Positions 18,574 to 26,331 of a stretch of DNA of 64,000 bases are shown in pieces. The notes under the pieces were generated by a model. That model searched no databases. It had not been told where the DNA came from and worked only from the letters and a program-made list of their open reading frames with translations. The stretch is from positions 992,001-1,056,000 of the forward strand of contig NZ_CP128400.1 in the NCBI RefSeq assembly GCF_030389965.1, in the 5' to 3' direction. Positions within the stretch are counted from its first letter, which is position 1, and every line of letters begins with the position of its first letter. Origin of the DNA: Candidatus Chlorohelix allophototropha. Lineage in GTDB: Bacteria; Chloroflexota; Chloroflexia; Chloroheliales; Chloroheliaceae. A program made the position numbers and the translations under genes.

Positions 18574-19107
18574 ATGTGGCGTTTGCATATATTATTGCTG
18601 CTCTGTATGTCGGCGCTGCTTCGTTCTTTACGCTTGCATATCGGCTTAATCAACGAGAAAGGCACACCTGATTCCGATACCGCTTACAATGTGGATGAGC
18701 TTGAATATTCCCACGCTGTTTATGCCAGAATGGAATCGGGTAGAGAAGTTGATTATTACAGCTTCGAGGCAGAAGCGGGTTTTGTACCGCGCCTTATGCT
18801 TTTTGTAACTACCTCAGCTTATAACAAACGCGGTTTTCGAGTCAGTATGACCCTTACCGGACCCGGTATCCCACCCGAAGGTCTTATCCCGCCCGCTTTT
18901 GCGCAGCCGTTTAATATTATGGGTGCCGATTACATGTTATTGCAAAGTCATTATGCGCCTGTACCACAGAGCGGGCAGTATAAAGTGCGGGTTGACCGTA
19001 TTACCGGAGAGGGAGTATATGCCTTCTGCGTGGGTTCAGGCGAGGGCAAGGTATCCGAACCAGAAATGTTGCAGCGTATTATGGAATTACTGGTATCGGA
19101 TAATTAA
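18574..19107 (+). CDS. Unknown exported or anchored protein
   Basis: Not recognised. The 177-residue protein begins with a hydrophobic stretch (MWRLHILLLLCMSALLRSL) that could be a signal peptide or anchor, followed by a mostly beta-rich domain. Segments such as SGREVDYYSFEAEAG and PQSGQYKVRVDRI resemble the PPC-type beta-sandwich found after secreted peptidases, an inference only. The ATG at 18574 is chosen because AAGGGAGA lies about 8 bases upstream; an in-frame GTG at 18520 would add 18 polar residues before the hydrophobic segment. It follows glpD by 95 bases and may share its transcript. Confidence 0.55.
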   Translation: MWRLHILLLLCMSALLRSLRLHIGLINEKGTPDSDTAYNVDELEYSHAVYARMESGREVDYYSFEAEAGFVPRLMLFVTTSAYNKRGFRVSMTLTGPGIPPEGLIPPAFAQPFNIMGADYMLLQSHYAPVPQSGQYKVRVDRITGEGVYAFCVGSGEGKVSEPEMLQRIMELLVSDN

Positions 19108-19223
19108 TCTGGCGCAAGCGTCTCTTGGTTTATGGAAAGAAACGAAGTGTCGAGTGAATTGATATTTCGTTTCGGTACGTGCTAGCTATATAAAGGCATG
19201 TTTTGAGAAAGGCTCTTCTTGCC

Positions 19224-19267
19224 GATAATGGAGTCCTGCACCCGCCGGTGCAGGTTAATCCATTATC
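19224..19267. repeat. Two-tier perfect palindrome between convergent genes
   Basis: GATAATGGA (19224-19232) pairs with TCCATTATC (19259-19267), and CCTGCACC (19235-19242) pairs with GGTGCAGG (19247-19254), with loop CGCC. It lies between the unknown protein gene and the end of the TldE gene. It probably serves as a bidirectional terminator despite lacking a T-run, or may be a dispersed palindromic element. Confidence 0.7.
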
Positions 19268-19296
19268 AAAAGCAGGGAGAGTTTTTCATTTCCCGG

Positions 19297-20646
19297 TTAT
19301 TCTACCAGCACCGAACAGGTAAACTGGATAGCCGGGCTATCTTCAAATGGCTCCCACGAAAAAGCGGTATCATCCGCAAGAATCGACTCGAAGAAATTGC
19401 CGCTGATAGTTGCTTTCACTTTGCCTTTGATTTTACCATTTTCAATCACCAGCGAACGAGGCGCAGAAAGAGAGAAACGACCATTGGTAGTATCCTGAGT
19501 ATGCATACCCAATACCCCGTACACCAACAAACCATACTCCATCTCTCTTATCATCTGCTCAAAGGCTTTCTTCTCATCATCCACCAGCACATACAAACCA
19601 CCGCCGGGAGTTGGCGGAAACCCGGTGATGCCGGCGTATTTTAGATCAAGAGAAGGAGCTATCAGCTTGCCGTTCTGAATCAAATAAGATTGTCCACCCG
19701 GTATGCCCTCGCCGGTAGCGCGACTGGCGGTAGGTTCAAAGGGGCGCAACCCATCAATAAACAGAGAAATATCCTCACGCAAGACCTGCTTTTGTTCCTT
19801 GAAATCTTCCAGTTTATAGGCAGATTGTCGGTTAGACACTGCACTGCCCGATAGGTTGCCTGCAATATAGCTTCCCATAAAGGAGCCGCCCACACCGGGA
19901 GAAAGGATAATCCGACAACCGTCAGGATTTGGCTTGAACTCGGCTTCGCGCTTCAAATGTTTGGTATTAACCTTCACATCTTCGATTATCCGCTCAAGCT
20001 CACCAGCGGGCGGGATTTTGCGCTTGCCATAGCCATTACCGTAAAGGCTATCGGCATAGAATGAGTAACTATACATCGTGCTAGGATAAGTCAGGTCGAT
20101 ACCTTTAGAATTGCGCAGATAACGCATGCTCAGGCTGGCGCTTGCTCCCGCATCGAGGAATTCCACCTCACTGCTGCGCAACTCGGTTTCTCCCTGCTTC
20201 AGGGTGCGAAATAGCTCGGCAATATCACCATCGACAATATCCATAATAGCAGGGTCAAACATTACTATATCGGGAGTAGGCTGCGGTTCAAGAATATCAG
20301 GCGCTCTTTCATCGCTATATGCGCCGGCACGCCACTCCGCCAACCGCTCTTCAAACTCTGGAATAGTATGGCGGTCTATAGAAGCAAGGGAGCGCATCTC
20401 ATCTTCCCAAATGAGATATAGACCACCGCCCAAACTGTCACGGGCGGTAGCAGGTCCATACACCCCACCCAGTTTATTATCTACTATGCTCAGTGTAACA
20501 CTGCGACCTTCGCTGGCATCAAAACGCCAACCCTTAACTTTGGGAACATTAGCAGATGCACCCAATTCGGCTTTGCGCAACAATTCCACCATTTGGTCGG
20601 CAAAATCGCTGTAGGGTATATTGGCGGGTAAATCTTCAGGCAGCAT
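19297..20646 (-). CDS. TldE/PmbA-like subunit of TldD/E metalloprotease
   Basis: Partner subunit of the TldD/TldE cytoplasmic protease, which trims modified peptides such as microcin precursors and, in some bacteria, unfolded peptides. The 449-residue protein has the family fold, including SLSMRYLRNSKGIDLTYP and the C-terminal LSPGVGGSFMGSYIAG and NGRFSLSAPRSLVIENGKI. It lacks the metal-binding HExxxH motif, as expected of TldE. The ATG follows the TldD stop by 3 bases, with GGGGGAG inside the tldD 3' end as its ribosome-binding site. The pair is a tight operon, ending at the palindrome at 19224-19267. Confidence 0.85.
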   Translation of the reverse strand: MLPEDLPANIPYSDFADQMVELLRKAELGASANVPKVKGWRFDASEGRSVTLSIVDNKLGGVYGPATARDSLGGGLYLIWEDEMRSLASIDRHTIPEFEERLAEWRAGAYSDERAPDILEPQPTPDIVMFDPAIMDIVDGDIAELFRTLKQGETELRSSEVEFLDAGASASLSMRYLRNSKGIDLTYPSTMYSYSFYADSLYGNGYGKRKIPPAGELERIIEDVKVNTKHLKREAEFKPNPDGCRIILSPGVGGSFMGSYIAGNLSGSAVSNRQSAYKLEDFKEQKQVLREDISLFIDGLRPFEPTASRATGEGIPGGQSYLIQNGKLIAPSLDLKYAGITGFPPTPGGGLYVLVDDEKKAFEQMIREMEYGLLVYGVLGMHTQDTTNGRFSLSAPRSLVIENGKIKGKVKATISGNFFESILADDTAFSWEPFEDSPAIQFTCSVLVE

Positions 20647-20649
20647 ACA

Positions 20650-22158
20650 CTAGTCTCCCCCTATGGTTACATTCTCGTTGCGGTCGATTACAATAAAGCT
20701 GTTAGCGCCTCCACTGCTAGGAACAGATTGTCCTGCTTTGCCACAATGCCCTTGCGCGTCCAGCAAGATTGGGCCGATTCCGGCAAGAATTGAGTGGAGT
20801 GCAGATAGCACTTTCCCGCTGAAAATTGCGGGCTGGTAGAGCTTAGGGTTGCCATTTTCCAACTCGTGGAGCGCATAGATACTGGCGCAGTTAAATACAA
20901 AATCGCCATCTTTGGGGTTTACCTGTCCGCCTTTATAGCCGGAGAGGTACAATACCTGCTCATCCGCCTGCATCAAACCGTTAGAAAGCAGCACTTCACG
21001 CAGTTCAAGGGGAGTAACCAGTTCAAATCGGGTATCTAAGGGAATGGGATTAGCCACGCTGATACGGATATTGGTCATACGCGGCACCGGCAAATTGCGG
21101 TAGCTCTCGATGCGTTCTGCCCCGGTAATCGGTACGCCCGCTTTAGCAGCTGAAAACAAATCCGCCAACCCAGCCCGTAAAATCCCATCCTTCAAGATTT
21201 CAACGGTTTGGCGTGGCATACCGTTTGCGCTAATTGGTTGGTAAGCATAATCACCTAGCACCGAACCATCGGTTATAGTCACGCTGGGAGCTGCCAATTG
21301 TTCGCCCAGCCGCATCTTGCCATCTTTGCCCAAAATGCTGGTTTCCATGCCATCGGTTTCGCTGGCGTGACCGAAAGCCTCATGCGCCAACCCTTTTGCC
21401 AGTGCGTAATCAATCACCAATTTATAATTACCGCCCCTGATACGCGGTGCATCTACCAACTTTTGTGCCAGATCAGCCATTTTGCGAGCGCGTAAATCCA
21501 GCTTTTCACTATAAGCGTTGTCCAGCAACACCGAGGCATCCGGACCGCTAACTGCCGCGTAGGTACTTACCGCATTGCCACTTGTGCCAGTTACGGTGAT
21601 ATTTGCGCCAACTGCGGCATGTGGAAGATCGAAGCTCATATCGGTTCCATCGCTGCGTACAATGCGCCAATGTGAATCGTTAACCCAGTGTGAGCTTCTC
21701 ACCGAAAGATTTGTGCCGTACTCCCGGATTTGTTCGTTACACTCTTTCAGGCGTTGTACTTGTTCTTCGTATGAAGTTTCGGTAAGGGTTTTATAATCGG
21801 TAGCGATTGTCTGAACGCCACTTGGAGCTATTTCAAAAACAGAGAGGTTTGGTTCGGTGCCAAAGACGCTGCTACTGAATGCCAGTTTCGCAGCAGTCTC
21901 TACGATTTTGCGCGCAGATTCTGGAGTAACTTTATCACTAGAGGCAAAGCCCGTATAGCCTTCGCGGGTAAAAACGCTTACCCCCATGCCAGTGCCGCTG
22001 CCGGTACTGATTCCTTCCAGCCTTCCATTGTTAATGGTCATGCTACGCCCTTGACTGTCCATTATGCGCCCTATGGCATAGACATCCAGTTCACGTGCGC
22101 GGCTCAACAGCGCCTCTATTGTATCATCATATTTTGCTACCCTGAGTTTCTTGGGCAT
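20650..22158 (-). CDS. tldD: TldD metalloprotease subunit
   Basis: Catalytic subunit of the TldD/E protease, 502 residues. It carries the zinc motif HEAFGH at residues 259-264, following DYALAKGLA, plus the family C-terminal NGLMQADEQVLYLSGYKGG, which supplies further active-site contacts. Upstream, GRSMTINNGRLEGISTGSG and the GYTGFAS motif are typical of TldD. The ATG has AGGAGTG upstream. No RiPP precursor or maturation enzyme is visible nearby, so the peptide substrate is unknown. A GNAT acetyltransferase gene lies 56 bases upstream on the same strand and may belong to the operon. Confidence 0.92.
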   Translation of the reverse strand: MPKKLRVAKYDDTIEALLSRARELDVYAIGRIMDSQGRSMTINNGRLEGISTGSGTGMGVSVFTREGYTGFASSDKVTPESARKIVETAAKLAFSSSVFGTEPNLSVFEIAPSGVQTIATDYKTLTETSYEEQVQRLKECNEQIREYGTNLSVRSSHWVNDSHWRIVRSDGTDMSFDLPHAAVGANITVTGTSGNAVSTYAAVSGPDASVLLDNAYSEKLDLRARKMADLAQKLVDAPRIRGGNYKLVIDYALAKGLAHEAFGHASETDGMETSILGKDGKMRLGEQLAAPSVTITDGSVLGDYAYQPISANGMPRQTVEILKDGILRAGLADLFSAAKAGVPITGAERIESYRNLPVPRMTNIRISVANPIPLDTRFELVTPLELREVLLSNGLMQADEQVLYLSGYKGGQVNPKDGDFVFNCASIYALHELENGNPKLYQPAIFSGKVLSALHSILAGIGPILLDAQGHCGKAGQSVPSSGGANSFIVIDRNENVTIGGD

Positions 22159-22214
22159 TTCTCACTCCTGTCCCGTTTTACAGCAAACATTTTATGAGCA
22201 GATTTATTGTGTGT

Positions 22215-22733
22215 TCATGCAAGGTTGCGGCGCATCACTATTTGAAAATCCTCAAACCCTTTCTTATGCCAGAAACGCTTACCAATCTGGTTTCGCAAAT
22301 CAACCTCAAGTTGGAGGCGACTAACGTTGGCATGACGAAACCAGTCAAAGGCAGCGTTTAGCAAGAGTTCTGCGCCACCGCGACCTCTAAACTTTTCATC
22401 AATCCATAGATCGACGATGTAGCCAAAACGATTCTGGATAAACAGGGGTGCTTCGTAGTGAAAACTAGCAAGTATATAACCGCAAGCAGTATTCCCATCA
22501 TGCGGGAAAAGTAATACCCTCAACCACTCTTCGGAAGCAAGAGAACGCTTGAGCCATTGCGTACTACCCTGCTGCCAACCTTCATAAGTTTGCCAGTCTT
22601 GATGGAGCGAGGCGTGGTAATCGTACATTCGGGTCATCAAAGCCACAAGTCGCTCGATTAACCCATCTATCTCTAAAGGCTCAGTATTCTGGTCAAGGTT
22701 TATAAGCCTGAACTGGTTATCTTGCATAAGCAT
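22215..22733 (-). CDS. GNAT family N-acetyltransferase
   Basis: A cytoplasmic acetyltransferase of 172 residues with the GNAT core. The acetyl-CoA binding loop is seen in the segment IVDLWIDEKFRGRGGAELLL (the R-G-x-G-x pattern), followed by the helix AAFDWFRHANVSRLQLEVD and the C-terminal NQIGKRFWHKKGFEDFQIV. The acceptor (amino acid, antibiotic, polyamine or protein) cannot be inferred. It precedes tldD on the same strand. The ATG at 22727 (residue 3) is an alternative start. Confidence 0.82.
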   Translation of the reverse strand: MLMQDNQFRLINLDQNTEPLEIDGLIERLVALMTRMYDYHASLHQDWQTYEGWQQGSTQWLKRSLASEEWLRVLLFPHDGNTACGYILASFHYEAPLFIQNRFGYIVDLWIDEKFRGRGGAELLLNAAFDWFRHANVSRLQLEVDLRNQIGKRFWHKKGFEDFQIVMRRNLA

Positions 22734-22867
22734 AACTACATAATTCCCTGTTAAACAATAAGTTTAGTATAACACAATCATCGTTTAATGTTGTTGCAAT
22801 CAAGAATTGTTTATAAACGTATATGGTAAAATAGAAATAGAGTAATGATTGGAAATGGATTGGAATA

Positions 22868-24526
22868 ATGAAAAAGCCGCGTTTACGCAACAACCAAAAG
22901 CAGGTTAGCGAAGAAACCCGCAATCTGTTGGATACTGCAATAACAAATCTGGTGCAAGCGTTGGGCAGCAAAGCCAGCGTGTTGGTCTTTTGGGACGCTT
23001 ACCGTGAAGCGCCAAGCCGTTATTCCACCTACGGGTTATCACCAACTGCCCTCAAGGAAATTCAACCCACCCTAGAAGATTTAACCCGACGACTAGCAGA
23101 GCGTAGTGGCAGCGGAACTGAAGAATTGGGTGCGCTACAGGCTGAGATTAACTTGCAACAGCTTAACACCCGCATTGTGGCATTGCCAATCCAATCTGAA
23201 GGTCGTTTCATTGCCGCCCTGTGCCTGTTGCAACCCGCCAGCGTTCACCTCGAAACCACCGATCTAACGGACTACCCAATGGCAAGCTCTACTCATCAGT
23301 TGGTCAAGCCGGAGGAAGATTTTATCTCGCCTGAAATCGAACCCGGTTTCGCCGTTGAGCCGGCGGAATTGGTAACGCGCAATGCCCGTTTGGTTAAACG
23401 TTTGGTGGAGGAAAACCAATGGTTGCAAACTATCTTCAGTTATAGCCCGGATGGTATCCTGATTGTCAACGCCGACTGTAACATCATCGGGTTTAATCCT
23501 GCCTTTTCACGTCTCACCGGATGGTCGGTGGATGAGTTGCGGGGACACAATTGTGATGAGGCATTGCGTCTGAGTCCAAAAGGCTTTGGCGAACATTGTC
23601 GAGTATTATGCCCGCTTAAGATGGGACTGATGACAGCCTCCGGTCCGGCGCAACGCCATGCCGAAGTGGTACTGATTACCAAGGATGCGGAGGAACGCGC
23701 CGTCGAATTAAGCTACTCGGTGATACTTTCACCGCGAGGCGATGTACTGGGTGGAGTAATCGGGGCGCGCGACATTACGGCACGGAAAGAAGCGGAAGAG
23801 TTGCAAAACACCTTTCTTTCGGTGGTAAGCCACGAATTGCAAACCCCTATCGCCATTATCAAGGGCTACGCAGGACTATATGCCGATGAAACTACCGAAA
23901 TCAAGCCCGCGCAGGTACGCGAGAAAATGAAAATCATCGAAGAAGAGAGCGAGCGTCTGAGCAAGTTGGTGGATAATTTGCTGTACGCATCGCGCATTCA
24001 GGCGGGCGGCATCGAACTAGAGCGTAACCCGATTGACCTAGAAAGGCTTATCCGAAGAGTAGCGCAGAAAATGAAAACGGTCAGTAACCAGCATTTAATA
24101 GGAACGGATTTGCCGGAAGACCTTCCTGCGGTGCTGGGCGATTACGATAAAATTCAGGAAGTGCTGGTGAATTTGGTGGAGAATGCTATCAAATATAGCC
24201 CGCACGGTGGCGACATTATTATCAGCGCAGAACCTACCAATACCGAAGTAATAATTCGGGTTTCGGATCAGGGCATCGGTGTTCCAGCCGCCGATCGTGA
24301 GCGTATTTTTGAACGTTTCAGTCGTTTGGACAGCCGCTATGTGCGTGAGCGCAAGGGGGCTGGGCTAGGGCTGTATATTTGCAAAGCAATTGTAGAAGCA
24401 CATGGCGGACGTATATGGGTGGAAGCAGCAGAGTCGGGCAATATGGGTACGCTCGGCTCACGTTTCTGTTTTTCATTGCCGCGCGAGGTTCCGGCGCAAC
24501 TCCCGGTATTATTCGGTAAGATATAG
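22868..24526 (+). CDS. Soluble GAF-PAS sensor histidine kinase
   Basis: A 552-residue kinase without membrane helices, so it senses a cytoplasmic signal. Residues 1-150 look GAF-like. A PAS domain follows (LQTIFSYSPDGILIVNADC ... FSRLTGWSVDELRG), containing cysteines in HNCDEA, EHCRVLCPL that could bind a metal or sense redox; this spacing is common in PAS proteins. HisKA carries the phospho-acceptor in SVVSHELQTP, and HATPase shows NLVENAIKYSP, VSDQGIGVP and GAGLGLYI. The response-regulator gene follows 15 bases downstream, forming a two-gene operon. Confidence 0.9.
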   Translation: MKKPRLRNNQKQVSEETRNLLDTAITNLVQALGSKASVLVFWDAYREAPSRYSTYGLSPTALKEIQPTLEDLTRRLAERSGSGTEELGALQAEINLQQLNTRIVALPIQSEGRFIAALCLLQPASVHLETTDLTDYPMASSTHQLVKPEEDFISPEIEPGFAVEPAELVTRNARLVKRLVEENQWLQTIFSYSPDGILIVNADCNIIGFNPAFSRLTGWSVDELRGHNCDEALRLSPKGFGEHCRVLCPLKMGLMTASGPAQRHAEVVLITKDAEERAVELSYSVILSPRGDVLGGVIGARDITARKEAEELQNTFLSVVSHELQTPIAIIKGYAGLYADETTEIKPAQVREKMKIIEEESERLSKLVDNLLYASRIQAGGIELERNPIDLERLIRRVAQKMKTVSNQHLIGTDLPEDLPAVLGDYDKIQEVLVNLVENAIKYSPHGGDIIISAEPTNTEVIIRVSDQGIGVPAADRERIFERFSRLDSRYVRERKGAGLGLYICKAIVEAHGGRIWVEAAESGNMGTLGSRFCFSLPREVPAQLPVLFGKI

Positions 24527-24541
24527 ATTGGATTTATAACT

Positions 24542-25249
24542 ATGAATCAGACTATTCTTGTAGTAGATGACGAACAAAAGTTAGTTGAACTGTTGCGAAC
24601 TATCCTTGAGAAAGAAAATTACCTTGTGCTAGAAGCGCACAACGGCTACGAAGCGATTGAAAAAGTGCGCTCCGATTTGCCAGACCTAGTTTTGCTGGAT
24701 GTGATGATGCCCGAAATGGACGGTTTTGAAGCGCTGAAAGAAATCCGGCAAGCCAGCAATACGCCCGTTATTATGCTTACGGTACAGGCTACCGAAGCTG
24801 ATAAGGTGCGCGGGCTGGAATTGGGCGCGGATGATTACGTGGCAAAACCTTTCGACCATCGCGAATTACTGAGCCGGGTTAAGGCAGTAATGCGCCGTGC
24901 CGCCATGCCGCCTAGCATCAGCCGCAGTGACGGGCTTATCAAGGTTGATGAAATTTTCAGCATAGACTTTGACAAACGCGAGGTGATTGTACGCGGGGAA
25001 AGCCAGAAATTGCGCCCTACCGAATACCGATTGCTCTACCATATGGTCAGTAACGCCGGGCGATTGCTAAGCCATGAGAGCTTGCTAACCAAAGTGTGGG
25101 GACGCGAGTATCGCGATGATGAGCAACTCTTACGGCTTTATATTACCTACCTGCGCCAAAAAATCGAGCAAGACCCTTCGCACCCAAAGTATATTCTAAA
25201 CGAACGTGGGTTAGGGTATCGTTTCGTTGATTTCGGAGAGGTAAAATAA
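24542..25249 (+). CDS. OmpR/PhoB-family response regulator
   Basis: A DNA-binding response regulator of 235 residues, partner of the PAS kinase upstream. The receiver shows the acidic pair in ILVVDDEQ, the phospho-aspartate in LVLLDVMMPEMDG and the conserved lysine in DDYVAKPFD. The C-terminal winged helix (about residues 135-232) carries LRPTEYRLLYHMVSNAGRL and the recognition region LLRLYITYLRQKIEQDP, ending with the usual RGLGYRF. It probably activates or represses sigma-70 promoters. Targets are not visible in the window. A hairpin follows. Confidence 0.93.
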   Translation: MNQTILVVDDEQKLVELLRTILEKENYLVLEAHNGYEAIEKVRSDLPDLVLLDVMMPEMDGFEALKEIRQASNTPVIMLTVQATEADKVRGLELGADDYVAKPFDHRELLSRVKAVMRRAAMPPSISRSDGLIKVDEIFSIDFDKREVIVRGESQKLRPTEYRLLYHMVSNAGRLLSHESLLTKVWGREYRDDEQLLRLYITYLRQKIEQDPSHPKYILNERGLGYRFVDFGEVK

Positions 25250-25274
25250 AAGACGGCGCATTTCGCGCCGCCTT
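25250..25274 (+). terminator. Hairpin after response regulator gene
   Basis: AAG-A-CGGCGC pairs with GCGCCG-C-CTT around ATTTC, directly after the stop. The T-run is poor, so efficiency is uncertain. Confidence 0.5.
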
Positions 25275-25598
25275 GGCAGTAGTAAAGTTGGGTATTAGAT
25301 AGCATCTGGGTAGTATTCCGTAGAAAGTAAATTGCTATTGCGACTAGGCTTTACACCGCCGAAAAAATAAAATAATAGCTAAATTGCGCCCTGTTAACCT
25401 TTGTTTTAGCTCGAAATGGCTTATGCTCTAACCTGAATTAATTATAGTTCTGCGTCATTTTTAGCGAAATGAGTTATTAGTACCTATCTTCACATAGTAT
25501 TTTTAGCAGTTTTTTTCATAGGACTATTATAGGGATATGAAGCATATCCTCTCTGAAAATGCTAAAATAGTTTATCAATAACGAGAAGGTGATGCGGT
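25275..25598. other. Intergenic region upstream of Nudix gene
   Basis: About 325 A/T-rich bases without a credible ORF. It holds the operator-like inverted repeat at 25533-25549 and a TAAAAT -10-like element at 25563-25568; the rest shows no feature I can support. Confidence 0.4.
25533..25549. promoter_or_regulatory. Operator-like inverted repeat before the NrtR-like gene
   Basis: GGATATG-AAG-CATATCC, a perfect 7-bp inverted repeat with a 3-base centre, 50 bases upstream of the Nudix gene start and just before its probable -10 element. It suits autoregulation by the gene's own winged-helix domain. Confidence 0.5.
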
Positions 25599-26291
25599 AT
25601 GACAATTGCCCGGAGAGATAGCGAAAAATACAGCGCCGAAAAGTACGAGCGACCTTCTGTAACGGTGGACGTGCTTGTTTTCACGATTGTGGGAGACGAA
25701 CTAAAAATCCTGCTGGTCAAGCGTGCGGCATGGCCCTTTGAAAATTACTGGGCATTGCCGGGTGGCTTTGTGCAAATGAATGAATCGCTGGAACAAGCCG
25801 CCATTCGCGAGTTGCGAGAGGAAACCGGCGTTTCCGATGTCTATCTTGAGCAGCTTTATACTTTTGGCGACCCCGGACGCGACCCCCGCACCCGCGTTAT
25901 CACCGTCGCGTATATCGTGCTGATTACCGCCGATGCACTGGAACTGAAAGCCGGTTCGGATGCAGGTGAGGCGCAATGGTTTCCGGTTAAGAAGATACCC
26001 GCTCTCGCCTTTGACCATCAGAAAATAGTGGAATACGGGCTGAATCGCCTACGCAGTAAGCTTGAATACAGCAATATCTCTTACGGGTTGCTCTCTACCG
26101 AGTTTCGCTTGAGCGAATTGCAGAAGGTGTACGAGGTGATTCTGGATAGGCAATTGGACAAGCGCAACTTCCGCAAGAAAATCCTCTCGTTGGGCTTGTT
26201 GGAAGCCACCGGCGAAAAGGAGATTTCGGGCGCACACCGTCCCGCCATGCTCTACCGTTTCAACAAGAAAGAAATCGTCTTCTTCGACTAA
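25599..26291 (+). CDS. Nudix hydrolase with C-terminal winged helix (NrtR-like)
   Basis: A 230-residue protein with an N-terminal Nudix domain and a C-terminal winged-helix-like domain (about residues 150-230), the layout of NrtR regulators of NAD metabolism and of the related ADP-ribose pyrophosphatases. The Nudix box (residues 56-78) is intact, with REL-REE-TGV in place, so hydrolase activity on ADP-ribose or a similar nucleotide is plausible. Many true NrtR regulators have a broken box, so this may be bifunctional. The ATG has GAGAAGGTGA upstream, and an operator-like inverted repeat lies ahead. The Fic gene follows 40 bases downstream. Confidence 0.85.
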   Translation: MTIARRDSEKYSAEKYERPSVTVDVLVFTIVGDELKILLVKRAAWPFENYWALPGGFVQMNESLEQAAIRELREETGVSDVYLEQLYTFGDPGRDPRTRVITVAYIVLITADALELKAGSDAGEAQWFPVKKIPALAFDHQKIVEYGLNRLRSKLEYSNISYGLLSTEFRLSELQKVYEVILDRQLDKRNFRKKILSLGLLEATGEKEISGAHRPAMLYRFNKKEIVFFD

Positions 26292-26331
26292 TACTGGTAT
26301 TTCAAGCACTATACAAAGCCAGAGGATTTTT

